From the NCBI RefSeq assembly GCF_002811985.1, contig NZ_NPDU01000046.1, positions 1-34,996 of the forward strand: DNA of 34,996 nt. Reading direction: 5' to 3'. This DNA comes from Leptospira adleri. Lineage in GTDB: Bacteria; Spirochaetota; Leptospiria; Leptospirales; Leptospiraceae. A program made the position numbers and the translations under genes. Shown here in pieces: positions 14,608-27,618 of this stretch. The notes below the pieces were generated by a model. The model saw only the letters and a list, made by a program, of their open reading frames with translations. It ran no database searches and was not told where the DNA came from. The stretch's first letter is position 1. Each line of letters opens with the position of its first letter.

Positions 14608-15540
14608 TCAAGCGGTCGCTTCTTTTTCCCAGAGTTTCCATTTTACAAGGAAGAAGATTCCGACGGCGATGATCGCGACTGAAACCCACTGAGACTGAGA
14701 AAATCCATGCCAGTAATACTGACTTAAAAATTCGGGATTCTGTTCCGCGTTCGGAATGTTGACCAACGGAGGAGGTGTGATAAAAGGAAACACAGCCTTG
14801 TTGACTCTTAAAAATTCCACCATGAGTCTTGCAAATCCGTGAAGAATCAGATATTGGGCGCCGATTGAAAATTTTCGAAAGCCTTGATCCTTTGCCCAAA
14901 ATTGAAAGTAGGCGAAGAATAAAAAAGATACGATCGATTCGATCAAGGGGGTGTTCCAAACGGGAACTCCGGAAGGATGAGCTCCGTGATAATCAAAAAC
15001 CAAAAGAGGAATTTTCAGATCGGTCGCAAAGCCGTAACAACCGTCGCCCGAAACCCAACAGCCCAATCTTCCGATCGCGTAGCCGATCGCCATACTCGGG
15101 ACGGCGGCGTCCAAATACGAAGCGATATCGAGTCGGAAGTATTTCATGTAGAGAGTGATAAAAAGAATTCCGAAAAGAAATCCTCCGTAGAAGACAAGCC
15201 CGCTTCCTGAAAATAAATTATCCCAGAGGGCCATTCTTCCCGGAAAACCGTACCAATGCGTGAGGGGATAAAGATACTTTCCGTCAAAGCCGGGAGTTTC
15301 CACAAAGATCTGATCCCAGATCTCGAAAACAAAAAAGATCTTAGCGCCGACCAAGGTTCCTAAGATTCCCAGAAGAAGAAGCCAGTCCGAATGTTCGGGT
15401 TCTAAGTTTCTTCGTTTTAATTCTTTGGGAAGAAGATAGGACGCGGCTAAAAAACCGAGCATCATGAGAATGCTGAAAGTGGACGGACCATCCCAATTGA
15501 AGAATTGTTTGAGAAAGGGCACGGGAATTCTATCGATCAT
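14608..15540 (-). CDS. lgt: Prolipoprotein diacylglyceryl transferase
   Basis: 310 aa. Moves diacylglycerol from phosphatidylglycerol to the lipobox Cys of prolipoproteins, the first step of lipoprotein maturation in the inner membrane. Seven or so membrane spans. Family motifs are visible: [11 protein letters not shown] at 114-124 and [15 protein letters not shown] at 156-170 (the Lgt signature, with Cys-Trp where many species have Asn-Phe). The C-terminal region has [17 protein letters not shown], matching the usual YLILYGLLRFFVEFFR. Leptospira make many lipoproteins, including the one encoded at 23241-23981. ATG at 15540; 155 bases separate it from the upstream M23 gene on the same strand. 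Confidence 0.93.
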   Translation of the reverse strand: MIDRIPVPFLKQFFNWDGPSTFSILMMLGFLAASYLLPKELKRRNLEPEHSDWLLLLGILGTLVGAKIFFVFEIWDQIFVETPGFDGKYLYPLTHWYGFPGRMALWDNLFSGSGLVFYGGFLFGILFITLYMKYFRLDIASYLDAAVPSMAIGYAIGRLGCWVSGDGCYGFATDLKIPLLVFDYHGAHPSGVPVWNTPLIESIVSFLFFAYFQFWAKDQGFRKFSIGAQYLILHGFARLMVEFLRVNKAVFPFITPPPLVNIPNAEQNPEFLSQYYWHGFSQSQWVSVAIIAVGIFFLVKWKLWEKEATA

Positions 15541-15657
15541 AGTGTTACCAATTCTCTCGATTGCGGGATTGGATCAACCCATAATCCTTTTTTGAAAAAG
15601 ACAAGGGCCTTTCCAAACATTTGAAAATCGAAATTCTTTTTGAAAAACGCAGGAACG

Positions 15658-15704
15658 ATCGAATGAAAACTTTGGTCTTCTATTTTCTTAAAGAATCATT
15701 CGAT
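15658..15704. other. Inverted repeat over the stop of the M23 gene
   Basis: ATCGAATGA (15658-15666) and TCATTCGAT (15696-15704) are perfect 9-bp inverted repeats, 29 bases apart. The right arm contains the last codons and stop of the peptidase gene. Could end or stabilise its mRNA; there is no T run. Confidence 0.35.
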
Positions 15705-16712
15705 GTTGATAAATTCCGCCGGGTCCAGAGGAGGATCCTGACCCATGTGAACTTCGTAGTGAACGTGAGGTCCCGTAGCTTTTCCGGTGGATCCTACGAG
15801 TCCGATGAGATCGCCCCGTTTTACGACCTGATTCTTTTCCACGAGAATCTGAGAACAGTGACCATAGACCGTAAAAATCCCGTTTAAGTGATTGATCCGA
15901 ATATTCTTCCCCAACCCACCGGAAGACTGACCGGATTCGACCACGATCCCGGGAGCGGTCGCATAGATCGGAGTTCCTTCGGAAGAAGCAAAGTCCACAC
16001 CCGAGTGGTGTTCTCCCAAGACGACGAGACCAAAAGGATCGACCCTTCCTCCGAATGTGGAGGAAACAAATCCGACCCCGGGTTTGAGTGGGCGTCCGCG
16101 AGGCAAGGCGTAGAGAATGGATTCCCTTTCTTCGAGGTAGTCGAACGCGTTTTCAAAGGCTTGTCGAATCCGAAAGAGTTCTATGTTCTGGGCGGCAAAA
16201 CCTTCCACCGTATTCTTATAAAGTTCGAGATTGGTTTCCGAGTCCGGAATCTCCTTTTTGAGACGAAACTCCGGAATCACTTCGTACGTAAGAATCCGTT
16301 TCCAAGGAACCTCGTCCCAAGCGACAAGGTTCAACTGTTCGGTTTTTCTTTCCAAACCACGAATTTCCTTTTTGGCGTCTTGGAGCAGCATGTCGTAGTA
16401 AAGATATTGACTGACGTTCTCGTCGCTTTTCTGGAAAAGGTCTTCGTCCGGTCGATAGAAGAAGTTTAAGTAAGAAAGAAATACGAAAGCAAGCGTCAGA
16501 ATCGACCCTAGGAGGATTCCGAGAAACCAAGCCATAAAAACGTTCAGTTCGATCCGAATTACGTTCTCGTGACTGTGAGGAACGAGTAAAAAGGAGATCT
16601 TCCTGGATCCGCCTTCTTTGAATTTACGAAACCAATTTTTGAATTTGAGAATTCTGACCTGCAACCGCTCCGAATGCGTTAATTTGAGATCGAACTTTGC
16701 CGGGCTTGTCAT
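15696..16712 (-). CDS. Membrane-anchored M23 family metallopeptidase
   Basis: 338 aa. Probable zinc endopeptidase that cuts peptidoglycan peptide cross-links. The cytosolic N-terminus (1-55, basic) is followed by one membrane span at 58-83 ([28 protein letters not shown]), a helical, coiled-coil-like periplasmic stalk (about 95-200), then the LytM/M23 domain at 205-335. Zinc ligands are all present: H236 and D240 in HHSGVDFA, and H318 of HVHYEV (H316-V-H318). GRVDPFG and [37 protein letters not shown] are typical. The catalytic residues look intact, so it should be active rather than an EnvC-like activator. Such anchored M23 enzymes often work with bactofilins; one is encoded at 20229-20549. 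Confidence 0.93.
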   Translation of the reverse strand: MTSPAKFDLKLTHSERLQVRILKFKNWFRKFKEGGSRKISFLLVPHSHENVIRIELNVFMAWFLGILLGSILTLAFVFLSYLNFFYRPDEDLFQKSDENVSQYLYYDMLLQDAKKEIRGLERKTEQLNLVAWDEVPWKRILTYEVIPEFRLKKEIPDSETNLELYKNTVEGFAAQNIELFRIRQAFENAFDYLEERESILYALPRGRPLKPGVGFVSSTFGGRVDPFGLVVLGEHHSGVDFASSEGTPIYATAPGIVVESGQSSGGLGKNIRINHLNGIFTVYGHCSQILVEKNQVVKRGDLIGLVGSTGKATGPHVHYEVHMGQDPPLDPAEFINIE

Positions 16713-16743
16713 AGATTTTTACTTGCAGGTAGGGGGATTGAAA

Positions 16744-18291
<1,548 letters not shown>

Positions 18292-18295
<4 letters not shown>

Positions 18296-20226
18296 TTCTT
18301 CTCCGATTCTTCAAAGTAGTTCACTACAAACTGAAGCGAAGTTTTGGATCGAAAGGTAGATTCTTCCAAAGAACCCCAGAGATCCAAACTTCCGGTTTTG
18401 CTGAGCAATTCTAAAAAGTCTTTTCCCCGATTCCAAATCAGACATTGGATCGTTTCCGGAGCTCCCAGAATTCTAAAACGAACGTGTTTACCGTCGGTCA
18501 TCGGTTTTGTATGATAGATCTTTGCGCCCTTGATGGAATAGAGAGGGGCTGGATTCTCATGACCGAAGGGCTCAAAGACGGAAAGTTCCTGAAAGATCTT
18601 TGCGTTTAATTCGGTGGGTTCGAGGGAAACCAAACTCGAAACGGAATCAAGAACCGCCTGTTTTTGTTCTTCCTCGAGCCAAGAATCCGCGTGTTCAAAG
18701 ACGATCTTTGCGAGTTCTGGAATTTGATCGATGGAAAGGGAAAATCCTCCGGCTTCTTTATGTCCGCCGTATTGAAAGAAGATCGACTCCGCTTTTTTCA
18801 GGAGATTCAAAACGTTTTCCTTTCCATAGGAACGAATGCTCCCTTTCGCGTGGCCGTGATCGGGTGTGATAAAAAGAACCGGTTTTTTATATTCTTCGAC
18901 GAGACGGGTTGCGACGATTCCGGAAACTCCGGGTTCGAAGTCGGGTTCGTAACAAAAGAGTACGGCTTTCTGTGTTCTTTCCAGTTTTCGTTTTAGAAAT
19001 CCGTCGACTTTGAAAAGATTTCGCTTCGTTCTTTCCCTTCTTTCTTCGTTCAATTTTTGGAGTTCTTTGGCTCCTGTCTTTGCACGTTCCGGATTCTCCT
19101 CCAAAAGAAGTTGAAGAGCTACTTCGGTGGAATTCATTCTTCCGGCGGAATTGATCATGGGCCCAAGTCCCCAGCCGAGATCTTTCGAGGTCACGTGTTT
19201 TTCGCTGAGTTCCATGAGTTGAAGGAGTTGAAACAGTCCTTCTCTGTGTCTCGTTTCCTTTCGATTGAGTTTGGAGAGAATCCTACAGCCTTCCTTTACA
19301 ATGATTCTATTTTCTCCGAAGAGGGGCATCATATCGGAGACGGTTCCTACGGCGGCGAGATCGAAGTTCTGAAGATATTGTTCTAGGATTGCGGGGTATT
19401 TTAGAAATTCCTGATAGAACCATTCCCGTTCCGGAAATTCCGACGAGATGCGATAGTGGGTTTCTCGGATGGGAAAGGAGAATTTGGATTCCACTTCGTG
19501 TCTTTCCCCTTGAAAGACGAGTTTCCCTCTGTGGATGAGATAACCCGTAAAGAGCGAGTTTCCGTCGCCGATCCAAGTCCCGACGTTGTATTCTTCCAAA
19601 GAAGAATAGAGATAGGCTTGGATGAATTTAAGGGCGAGCACTGCTGTGCAGATCTTTTCGTTCGGATACCGGCAGTCCGGACGTTTCGGGGAAATGAGAA
19701 AACAGGCTGGAATTCTCTCCGGAATTTCGTGGTGGTCCAGGACGATTACCTTGATTCCGAGGGAAGCCAGGAGGTCGATTTGAACGTGATTGGTGGTTCC
19801 GAAGTCGAGAGTGATGAGAAGGTCGGGTTTGTTCTTTTTCACAAAGTCAAGCGCAGCGGGGGAAAGTCCGTAGTCTTCTTCGTTGGATACCTTGAGGATC
19901 AATTCTCCCGGATGAATTTTTTTTAAGAATCCTCCGAGGAGACTCGTGGAAGAAACTCCGTCGCAGTCTCTATCCCCAAAGAGAAGAATCTTTTTTCCGG
20001 AAGCGACGGTTTCTTTTAAGAGTTCGAGCGCCGGTTCGAGATCGGGGAGCAAAAAGGGAGAAGGGAGTTCTCTGAGTCCGTGATAGAGAAGGTGTTCCGG
20101 ATGAGATTTTTCCCGCAAGTGCGTTTGATAGAATCTATGTTGGAGAGGACTGAGATGCGGTCCTGGCCCGGATGAAGAAATTTCCTTGAGACCCGGGCCG
20201 TGAGAGTAAGGAGAATTCTTGGGCAT
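18292..20226 (-). CDS. recJ: Single-stranded-DNA exonuclease RecJ
   Basis: 644 aa. 5'-3' exonuclease in recombination and mismatch/base repair; DHH superfamily. Motif I is DRDCDG at 85-90 (usual DxDxDG), motif II is the Asp of [10 protein letters not shown] at 141, and motif III is DHHE at 164-167. A long middle follows ([24 protein letters not shown], the GPRINAAGRM-like motif). The DHHA1 part has [27 protein letters not shown] and [10 protein letters not shown], and the C-terminal OB-like domain has [14 protein letters not shown]. All catalytic residues are present. The ATG is 2 bases after the bactofilin stop, so the two are translationally coupled; its 3' end overlaps the convergent pcnB end by 4 bases. 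Confidence 0.94.
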
Positions 20227-20228
20227 TC

Positions 20229-20549
20229 TTACATTGCGCTATTGCCGCTGAATCTTGCTCCGGATTCTATTTCTAAATCGGGTGTGCGAATGTCTCCGAT
20301 GACCTTTCCGGTTTTTCGGATGGAAACTTTTTCGTTCGCGGAAACGTTTCCTTTCAGAGCGCCTTCTACTTCGAGGGTTCCCGTTTGGATGTCCGCTTCT
20401 ACTTCACCGGTGTCTCCGACTACGAGTTTTCCGGTCGTTTCGATCGTTCCTTTGAAGTTGCCTTTGATTTTCAGAGAATTGCTGAATTTTAGTTTTCCGC
20501 GGAAATGGATATCATCTCCGATGATTGTGTCGATGTGTTCGTCGCTCAT
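20229..20549 (-). CDS. Bactofilin (polymer-forming cytoskeletal protein)
   Basis: 106 aa. Short bactofilin: an N-terminal stub, then a right-handed beta-helix core with regular hydrophobic/glycine repeats (IIGDDIHFRGKLKFSNSLKIKGNFKGTIETTGKLVVGDTGEVEADIQTGTLEVEGALKGNVSANEKVSIRKTGKVIGDI), the DUF583 pattern. Bactofilins assemble into nucleotide-free filaments at the membrane and guide cell-wall enzymes; in Leptospira a bactofilin has been linked to helical shape. Good ribosome binding site (TTGGAGACAG). First gene of a pair with recJ. Leptospira carry several bactofilins, so which paralogue this is cannot be said. Confidence 0.92.
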   Translation of the reverse strand: MSDEHIDTIIGDDIHFRGKLKFSNSLKIKGNFKGTIETTGKLVVGDTGEVEADIQTGTLEVEGALKGNVSANEKVSIRKTGKVIGDIRTPDLEIESGARFSGNSAM

Positions 20550-20891
20550 TCTGTCTCCAAGTTTTGGGGGAAGAGAGGCAGATTCAAATGTTTTTTTGCC
20601 GTTTTTAAGCTGTGATTACGGAATCGTTCGGTTTCTTTCGCAGAAGAGGCGTTTTGCGTCGTAATGGTGGAAAAGTTTTTCTAGCAGGGACGGATAGAAA
20701 ATGTGTGAGTTCCGACAAGCTCTTCCGTAAAAGTCGCGGCCCCACCCTGATTGGGTGGAGGAGGCGGGTCCGTGGGAAAACTCGGCGGACTTTTCTCTAT
20801 CACAGAAATCTTATGTTGTCAACGAGGATTCTTCTCGTCGTAGTTCCGACAGATTCTTGTCGAAGGAAGATTCTTCTTCTCTAAAAAAGTC
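20550..20891. repeat. Spacer holding a single copy of the 134-bp GAGTTCC-bounded repeat
   Basis: The repeat runs from about 20701 to 20850. GAGTTCC at 20707 and its variant TAGTTCC at 20841 are exactly 134 bases apart, the same period as the array at 10926-11218. The interior keeps CGGCCCCACCC-TGAT-TGGGTGGAGGAGGCGGG (hairpin CCACCC/GGGTGG), GGGAAAACTCG, and ACTTTTCTCTATCA, with scattered changes elsewhere. The rest of the spacer (20550-20700) shows nothing I can name. Confidence 0.85.
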
Positions 20892-22058
20892 TTAGAACGC
20901 GGCGACAAGAATCGTTTCGATCTCGTTTTTAGGAAGTTCTCTAGGGAGAGAATCTAAAAATGGAAACGATGCCGCGAGGTTTGCGATCAGAGGAAGATCG
21001 ATCTTTCTAACCTCGTATTCGGACAGTCTTTGGGGAATTTTCAATTCGATGAAAATTTTCCGTATTCCTTCCACCGCTTTGATGGCCGCCTCGATGACGG
21101 AAATGTTTGTGATGTCTTCGTCCAAGGCCCTTGCGATCATAACGTATTTTCCCGCGGAGGACGTAAGATTGTATTCCATCACGTGGGGAAGAAGAATCGA
21201 CATGGATTGAAAAATGTCGAGATTTGTAATATTCGAACTTGCTAATGAAAGTGCGAAACAAAGTCCCAAAGAGCTGGAAGACTGCGCGATCCCGGTCAAA
21301 AGACTCGCGCCATAGAGTCCGTTCTTATAATTAATGTTCTTAGGATCTCTTATCGAAGGAATCAGGTTTTTCTGAAGAAGTTCGATCGCTCTGAGCGCGG
21401 ACGAAATCGTCAATTCCGTTGAGAATTTGGAAAGAATCGTGTCCACCGCCGCCGCCAAAATTCCGACTCCGACTTTCGAAATATCGGAGGAAGTCATAAA
21501 AGAGGAAATTTTCGGATCTGCGATGATCAGTTCCGGGAAAAGGAGTTCATGAGAAAAGTATTTTATGATTTTTTCCTCTCCCAAAAGAACCGTAGAAATC
21601 GGAGAACACTCCAAACCGAAAACCGGATGAGTGGGAATCAAAACGAGAGGAAGCGGTTTCTTAAATTTTGTCTTCTTATCGTTTAACATCTCTTCGGCGA
21701 AGATATCGTTCGTAACGAGAAGGGCGATGATCTTCGCCATGCTTATGGATTCGTAAGAGCCGTAACCGATGATACAATCCGCGTTTGCGATCTTTGCAAA
21801 GTAGGCCGCCGTGTCCAATTCTTCGAGTGTGGGTTGTTTTACGATATCGTCGTAGAGAATCACTCCGTCGATATGTTTTTCCAAACTGGTTTTGATGATG
21901 GACAACTCGTCCATATTCTCCAGTTCTTGTTGAGTGGAAAAAATGACGGTTCTTGTTCCGACGTTTTTAACGAAGTTTCCCACTTTGTAACCGCAGTCTG
22001 CTTCAAAGTGGATTTTAGGAGGAAATGTGTAGTTAACCCAATCGGGGAGTATCGGCAT
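20892..22058 (-). CDS. Iron-alcohol-dehydrogenase-fold protein lacking metal ligands
   Basis: 388 aa, the usual length for family III (iron) alcohol dehydrogenases / dehydroquinate-synthase-like fold. Recognisable: N-terminal VIFSTQQEL strand, nucleotide loop region ADCIIGYGSYESISMAKIIALL at 93-114 (normally GGGSxxDxAK), LVLIPTHPVFGLECSP (normally IPTTAGTGSE), DPKISSFMTSSD at 181-192, and ILLPHVMEYN. The metal-binding motif GMDALTHAIE reads GVGILAAAVD here, replacing the Asp with G199 and the His with A203. The later His positions (VHA and HG.AN) read CFA and a Leu/Asp region. The Gly-rich NAD loop is also altered. It is thus likely enzymatically dead or repurposed. The frame is intact and codon use is ordinary. 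Monocistronic as far as seen. Confidence 0.8.
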   Translation of the reverse strand: MPILPDWVNYTFPPKIHFEADCGYKVGNFVKNVGTRTVIFSTQQELENMDELSIIKTSLEKHIDGVILYDDIVKQPTLEELDTAAYFAKIANADCIIGYGSYESISMAKIIALLVTNDIFAEEMLNDKKTKFKKPLPLVLIPTHPVFGLECSPISTVLLGEEKIIKYFSHELLFPELIIADPKISSFMTSSDISKVGVGILAAAVDTILSKFSTELTISSALRAIELLQKNLIPSIRDPKNINYKNGLYGASLLTGIAQSSSSLGLCFALSLASSNITNLDIFQSMSILLPHVMEYNLTSSAGKYVMIARALDEDITNISVIEAAIKAVEGIRKIFIELKIPQRLSEYEVRKIDLPLIANLAASFPFLDSLPRELPKNEIETILVAAF

Positions 22059-22140
22059 CGTTGTCGTCCCCCAGAGTGACCTAGTGACTCGGAATCATTC
22101 TAATTTTAATAGAGGTAAAAATCAGTCTTCCGTAACGTTT

Positions 22141-22469
<329 letters not shown>

Positions 22470-22476
22470 CTTACCT

Positions 22477-23244
22477 CTACTGAATTCTATCGGCCGATCC
22501 AAGAGAGCCTTTAAGCATTTTTTTCCGATTCGTATTGATTAAAACCACAAATTCGCCCTTTCGCGCAAATTCCTTGAGTTTTCCTCCGGAAATAGGAGAA
22601 TAATGAAGAATTTCCTCGTGAATTTTAGTCATTTCTCGCCCGATCAGGAATTCTCCGTCAGGGAAGATTTCCTTCACCGCGTCAAGGGTATCGCCGATTC
22701 TATGAACCGATTCAAAGATCATGAGTAAACCTTCGAATTCTTTCCATTCTCCCAGCTGATTTCTTTTCTTTCCTTTTTTTTCGGATAAGAATCCTAAAAA
22801 TAAAAACGGATTCGCCTGCCATCCTGAAATGGAGAGTAACGCGGTCAGTGCGCTCGCGCCGGGAACCGGCGTTACTTTGAGTCCGGCTTCTCTTACCATT
22901 CTTACGAGATGAGAACCCGGATCCGAAACCCCGGGCGCTCCCGCGTCGGAGATAAGCGCAAAATTCTTCCCTTCTCTCAGCTCTTCCAAAAGCCCGGAAT
23001 AGGGAACCTCGGATTGGTCCTTATAGAGCGTGGAAGCCGGAGTTTCGATTCCATAGAATTTCAGAAGTCTTCGGGAATGCCCCGCGTTCTCGCAAAGGAT
23101 TCGATTCGTATTCTTAAGAATGCGAAGGGCTCTAAAAGTGAAGTCTTCTAAGTTTCCGATCGGCGTGGAAACGACGTAAAGAGTTCCCGGTTGGAGTGGA
23201 ATTTCTTCCGAGGAAGGTTCTTCGAATTCTTCCTCTAAACTCAT
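22477..23244 (-). CDS. rsmI: 16S rRNA (cytidine-1402-2'-O)-methyltransferase RsmI
   Basis: 255 aa. SAM-dependent ribose methylation of 16S rRNA C1402 in the decoding centre. Family motifs: GTLYVVSTPIGNLEDFTFRAL at 20-40, LISDAGAPGVSDPGSHLV at 98-114 (SAM site), VTPVPGASALTALLSISGW at 124-142, FLGFLSEKKGKK, IFESVHRI, and REMTKIHEEI. The start is the ATG at 23244, which overlaps the upstream lipoprotein stop as ATGA. An ATG at 23382 in frame would run through that gene and is not credible. The usual EDTR(H/V)T motif reads ENAGHS at 52-57, an uncommon change near the active-site region. Confidence 0.93.
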   Translation of the reverse strand: MSLEEEFEEPSSEEIPLQPGTLYVVSTPIGNLEDFTFRALRILKNTNRILCENAGHSRRLLKFYGIETPASTLYKDQSEVPYSGLLEELREGKNFALISDAGAPGVSDPGSHLVRMVREAGLKVTPVPGASALTALLSISGWQANPFLFLGFLSEKKGKKRNQLGEWKEFEGLLMIFESVHRIGDTLDAVKEIFPDGEFLIGREMTKIHEEILHYSPISGGKLKEFARKGEFVVLINTNRKKMLKGSLGSADRIQ

Positions 23245-23981
23245 AGATTGCAGCCGGGAGGAGAAACGCCGGACGGACAAACACATCCGGTTTCTTCGGC
23301 CCCGGCGATCAGACAAGGATTGCAAAGAGTTCCCACGGGACAGTTTTGTTTCACCGTCGTGCTGCAGGTCGGGGTATTGCACTCCGAAGGATTACAACTG
23401 GATCCGACCGAACAAAGATAAGGACGAGAAGAAGAACACATCCGAACCGCAGTCGAAGGATTGGAAAAGATTCCGTTGTTCAAAAGAGCTCTCATCGTAA
23501 ACGTATAAATTTCACATTTGATAAAAGGAAAAACTCCGGGCGGAGGAACCTGGTTTAAGACACGATGCGTTTGCAGTTTCGAGGAACTTGTAGAAGCCTC
23601 GGAGGCGAGGTGAGGAAAAGAAGGTTGTACTCCGTTTTCCAAATAGACGTTTCCTCCGGCTAACGTTTCCGCTACGGAAGGAGCCGCGGTCGTGATATAA
23701 AGATTGTATCCTACGAACTGCGGTTCCCCGTTCGTAACATAGTAGCGGATGAGAAATTCCGGTTTGTAGCTGTTCGGCTCTGAAACAAAATCAGTGTCCT
23801 TGGCGGCTTTGTCCGTGATTCCCTCGTTCACTGCGATCACGCTTAAAAATTGAGGAACTCCTACGGGGGAAAGAAAAACAAAAGGGGACTGGGCGGTCTG
23901 AGTATTTTGGCCGCATCCTAAAAAAAGAAAAAGAGCAAAGCAGAAGGAAAGAATCGTTGGATGGAGTGATTTAGAAGACAT
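23241..23981 (-). CDS. Putative lipoprotein with Cys-rich C-terminus
   Basis: 246 aa. Signal peptide (residues 1-22, core ILSFCFALFLFLG) ends at C23 in FLGCGQN, consistent with the looser leptospiral lipobox. The middle resembles a beta-rich, fibronectin-like strand pattern (YKPEFLIRYYVTNGEPQFVGYNLYITTAAPSV). From about residue 180 there are about a dozen Cys in short loops (CSSSRPYLCSVGSSCNPSEC and on to the end), an EGF-like spacing likely held by disulfides. It would be acylated by Lgt. First gene of a unit with rsmI (ATGA overlap) and the FlgM-like gene. Function unknown. Confidence 0.8.
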   Translation of the reverse strand: MSSKSLHPTILSFCFALFLFLGCGQNTQTAQSPFVFLSPVGVPQFLSVIAVNEGITDKAAKDTDFVSEPNSYKPEFLIRYYVTNGEPQFVGYNLYITTAAPSVAETLAGGNVYLENGVQPSFPHLASEASTSSSKLQTHRVLNQVPPPGVFPFIKCEIYTFTMRALLNNGIFSNPSTAVRMCSSSRPYLCSVGSSCNPSECNTPTCSTTVKQNCPVGTLCNPCLIAGAEETGCVCPSGVSPPGCNL

Positions 23982-24102
23982 TTTTTATCTTGCTTCGGAT
24001 TCAAATTCTCAAAAATTTGAAAAGGATCCGCTTTCAGGATAGAATTTCCTCGAACAGCGGTCTTACAATCAAAATTTCCTGAATTCTTCCGGAGAACAAC
24101 CC

Positions 24103-24804
24103 GTGGTCAGCATTCGTAAAATCGTCCTTTATTCCGGCATTTCCGTCGCTCTTGTAGCCTTGATTTGGATTCTTTTTTCTTCCGACGATCCTTCTGAAAG
24201 AGAAAAGAAAAACAGAGAGGCAGACAGCGTTGCCCTTCTTCTCGGCGGAGGCGGAAGTTCCTCTTCTTCTTCCTCTGGATCTTCCGGGGGAAGAACCAAC
24301 GACTCCATTTTTGATTCTTCCTTTTACAAAGCCGGAAAAGGAGAATACATTGAATCCGAAAAGGGAGAGGCAAAGGAAGCCGATCCGGACGCGGCCGATC
24401 CCGATAATCCGCTGAATCCGCAGACAAACAAACCTTACACCAACGAAGAGATGGAACGTTTTGCACAGTTGAGAGAACGTTTTCCAAACAATTCCTTGGT
24501 GCCAAAAAAGTTGAATGCGGCGGAAAGAGAAGCGAAGAAACAAGAAGAGAATCAGATCGCCGAAGCTGCGAGAAACGTCTACTCGGGAACCGCTTCTCCG
24601 GTTCAGATCCGCTCCTATTACAATCACATGGAAAAACAAACTCAGGATAGAATGGATATCATCAACTATCTTGTAGATCTTCAGAAAGGTTCCGGGGAAG
24701 AAGAGACCGAAAAGAAACTCCAGAATATCCAGGATTCGATTAAGAACCAACTCCAACAGGTTCAGAGAGATAAGGAAAACGCTTTTAAAAAGGCAGGTCT
24801 ATAA
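24103..24804 (+). CDS. Membrane-anchored protein of unknown function, 233 aa
   Basis: One N-terminal membrane anchor (residues 7-27, IVLYSGISVALVALIWILFSS), a low-complexity linker GGGGSSSSSSSGSSGG at about 48-63, an acidic Pro/Asp stretch, then a charged helical C-terminus with likely coiled coil (EKKLQNIQDSIKNQLQQVQRDKENAFKK). No family recognised. Start is GTG at 24103 with GGAG ten bases upstream. The topology suggests a periplasmic stalk-and-coil. Divergent from the lipoprotein operon; the intervening 121 bases likely hold both promoters. Confidence 0.75.
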   Translation: MVSIRKIVLYSGISVALVALIWILFSSDDPSEREKKNREADSVALLLGGGGSSSSSSSGSSGGRTNDSIFDSSFYKAGKGEYIESEKGEAKEADPDAADPDNPLNPQTNKPYTNEEMERFAQLRERFPNNSLVPKKLNAAEREAKKQEENQIAEAARNVYSGTASPVQIRSYYNHMEKQTQDRMDIINYLVDLQKGSGEEETEKKLQNIQDSIKNQLQQVQRDKENAFKKAGL

Positions 24805-25193
24805 TTCTTTTTTTCCGTGTGAGTTCCCACGTTTAGTTTTTAGAACCGCTTGTGTTGACAAAGGCCGATCGACAAGGTCGGCCCTTCTCCGTAGCGCGAA
24901 CTTTCTTCGAACATTTTTCTCCGTTTGAGAATGGAGAGATATCTCCGAAACTTTAGCTCATGCTGACTTGAAGTCCGTTTTCAACCTTTTTTAGAGCAAG
25001 GGATTTGTCGGACTTAAGCAATATTCCATTCTTTTCATGTGTTTTTTCTTCGATTCAACTTGAGAAAAAAGTTTTTCCATTCGTGTTGCTTTACGTATGA
25101 CGAAGTAGGATCGTTCCATCTTTAGGAGATAACCTTGCGAAATCCGTTCACGAAGGATGGTCGCTGAAAGATAACGTCCCGCACTGAGTTCCG
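24805..25193. other. Intergenic region with one GAGTTCC palindrome and a hairpin
   Basis: CGTG-TGAGTTCC-CACG (24816-24831) follows the upstream stop by 12 bases. GGCCGA (24863-24868) and TCGGCC (24878-24883) form a hairpin that may end the upstream transcript, although only a weak pyrimidine run follows. The rest, about 300 bases up to the remnant higB end, shows stops in all frames and nothing else I can name. Confidence 0.5.
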
Positions 25194-25533
25194 GTCGTCG
25201 ATTATCACAGACTGAACCGAAGAATAATAAGCCTTGTTACGGGAGTTTTTCCGATGAAAATAAAAAATCGAAGAGTTTCCCATCCGCACCAGGCGATATT
25301 TTAAAGTATGATTTTCCGGGCCCTTGTACTGGTCCGAGCATCGTCAATCAAAAGATATCGGAGTTTCCGAAAGTCTGATTTCTCAAATCATCCACCGCAA
25401 AAAATCGATTTCACCGAACACGGCGTTGCGGCTTGCAGAGTATTTCAAGAAGTTTCCGGATTTTTGGTCAAACTATCAAATTTCCTTCGATCTGGAAGAA
25501 TTCGTTCGGATCAAAGGAAAAGGAATACGATAA
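25194..25533 (+). pseudogene. Decayed higBA-type toxin-antitoxin locus (HigA antitoxin remnant)
   Basis: An ATG at 25254 with GGGAG upstream opens MKIKNRRVSHPHQAIF then stops, matching the HigA start (typically R..HPGEIL). One frame away, DILKV*FSGPLYW continues that start. From 25324 the open frame gives GVSESLISQIIHRKKSISPNTALRLAEYFKKFPDFWSNYQISFDLEE, a good XRE/HigA helix-turn-helix and C-terminal signature. At least one frameshift and one stop separate the halves. Just upstream, in frame with the ATG, VVDYH (25194-25208) resembles the C-terminal end of HigB toxins; the rest of higB is not readable. Non-functional as written, though the 69 aa C-terminal frame could still make a DNA-binding fragment. 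Confidence 0.75.
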
Positions 25534-25538
25534 CATAA

Positions 25539-25562
25539 AACCGACCGGTCTGAAGGTCGGTT
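25539..25562 (-). terminator. Terminator of nadE
   Basis: AACCGACC (25539-25546) pairs with GGTCGGTT (25555-25562) around an 8-nt loop, four bases past the nadE stop. Read leftward, a TTTTATGTT run follows. May also serve the higA remnant on the other strand. Confidence 0.7.
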
Positions 25563-25566
25563 GATT

Positions 25567-27504
<1,938 letters not shown>

Positions 27505-27618
27505 GATTTACAGAATTCAGGTTCGAACTGCTTTTGAAAGTGTTTTTTCCGGTTTTCCAGATTCTTTCCATTTTGGATTCTGGTTAAAAATATTTATTAA
27601 TAAGAACGAGAACTCTTT

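Noticed and set aside
23241..23382. Longer rsmI start at 23382
   Set aside because: Would add 46 Arg/Ser-rich residues encoded within the lipoprotein gene; the ATGA overlap at 23244 is the natural start.
25186..25192. GAGTTCC at 25186 as a further family member
   Set aside because: The flanking bases are not complementary and it lies in decayed coding sequence, so chance is sufficient.
25308..25538. 76 aa open frame overlapping the higA remnant
   Set aside because: It is in the wrong frame; the overlapping frame gives the HigA helix-turn-helix signature.
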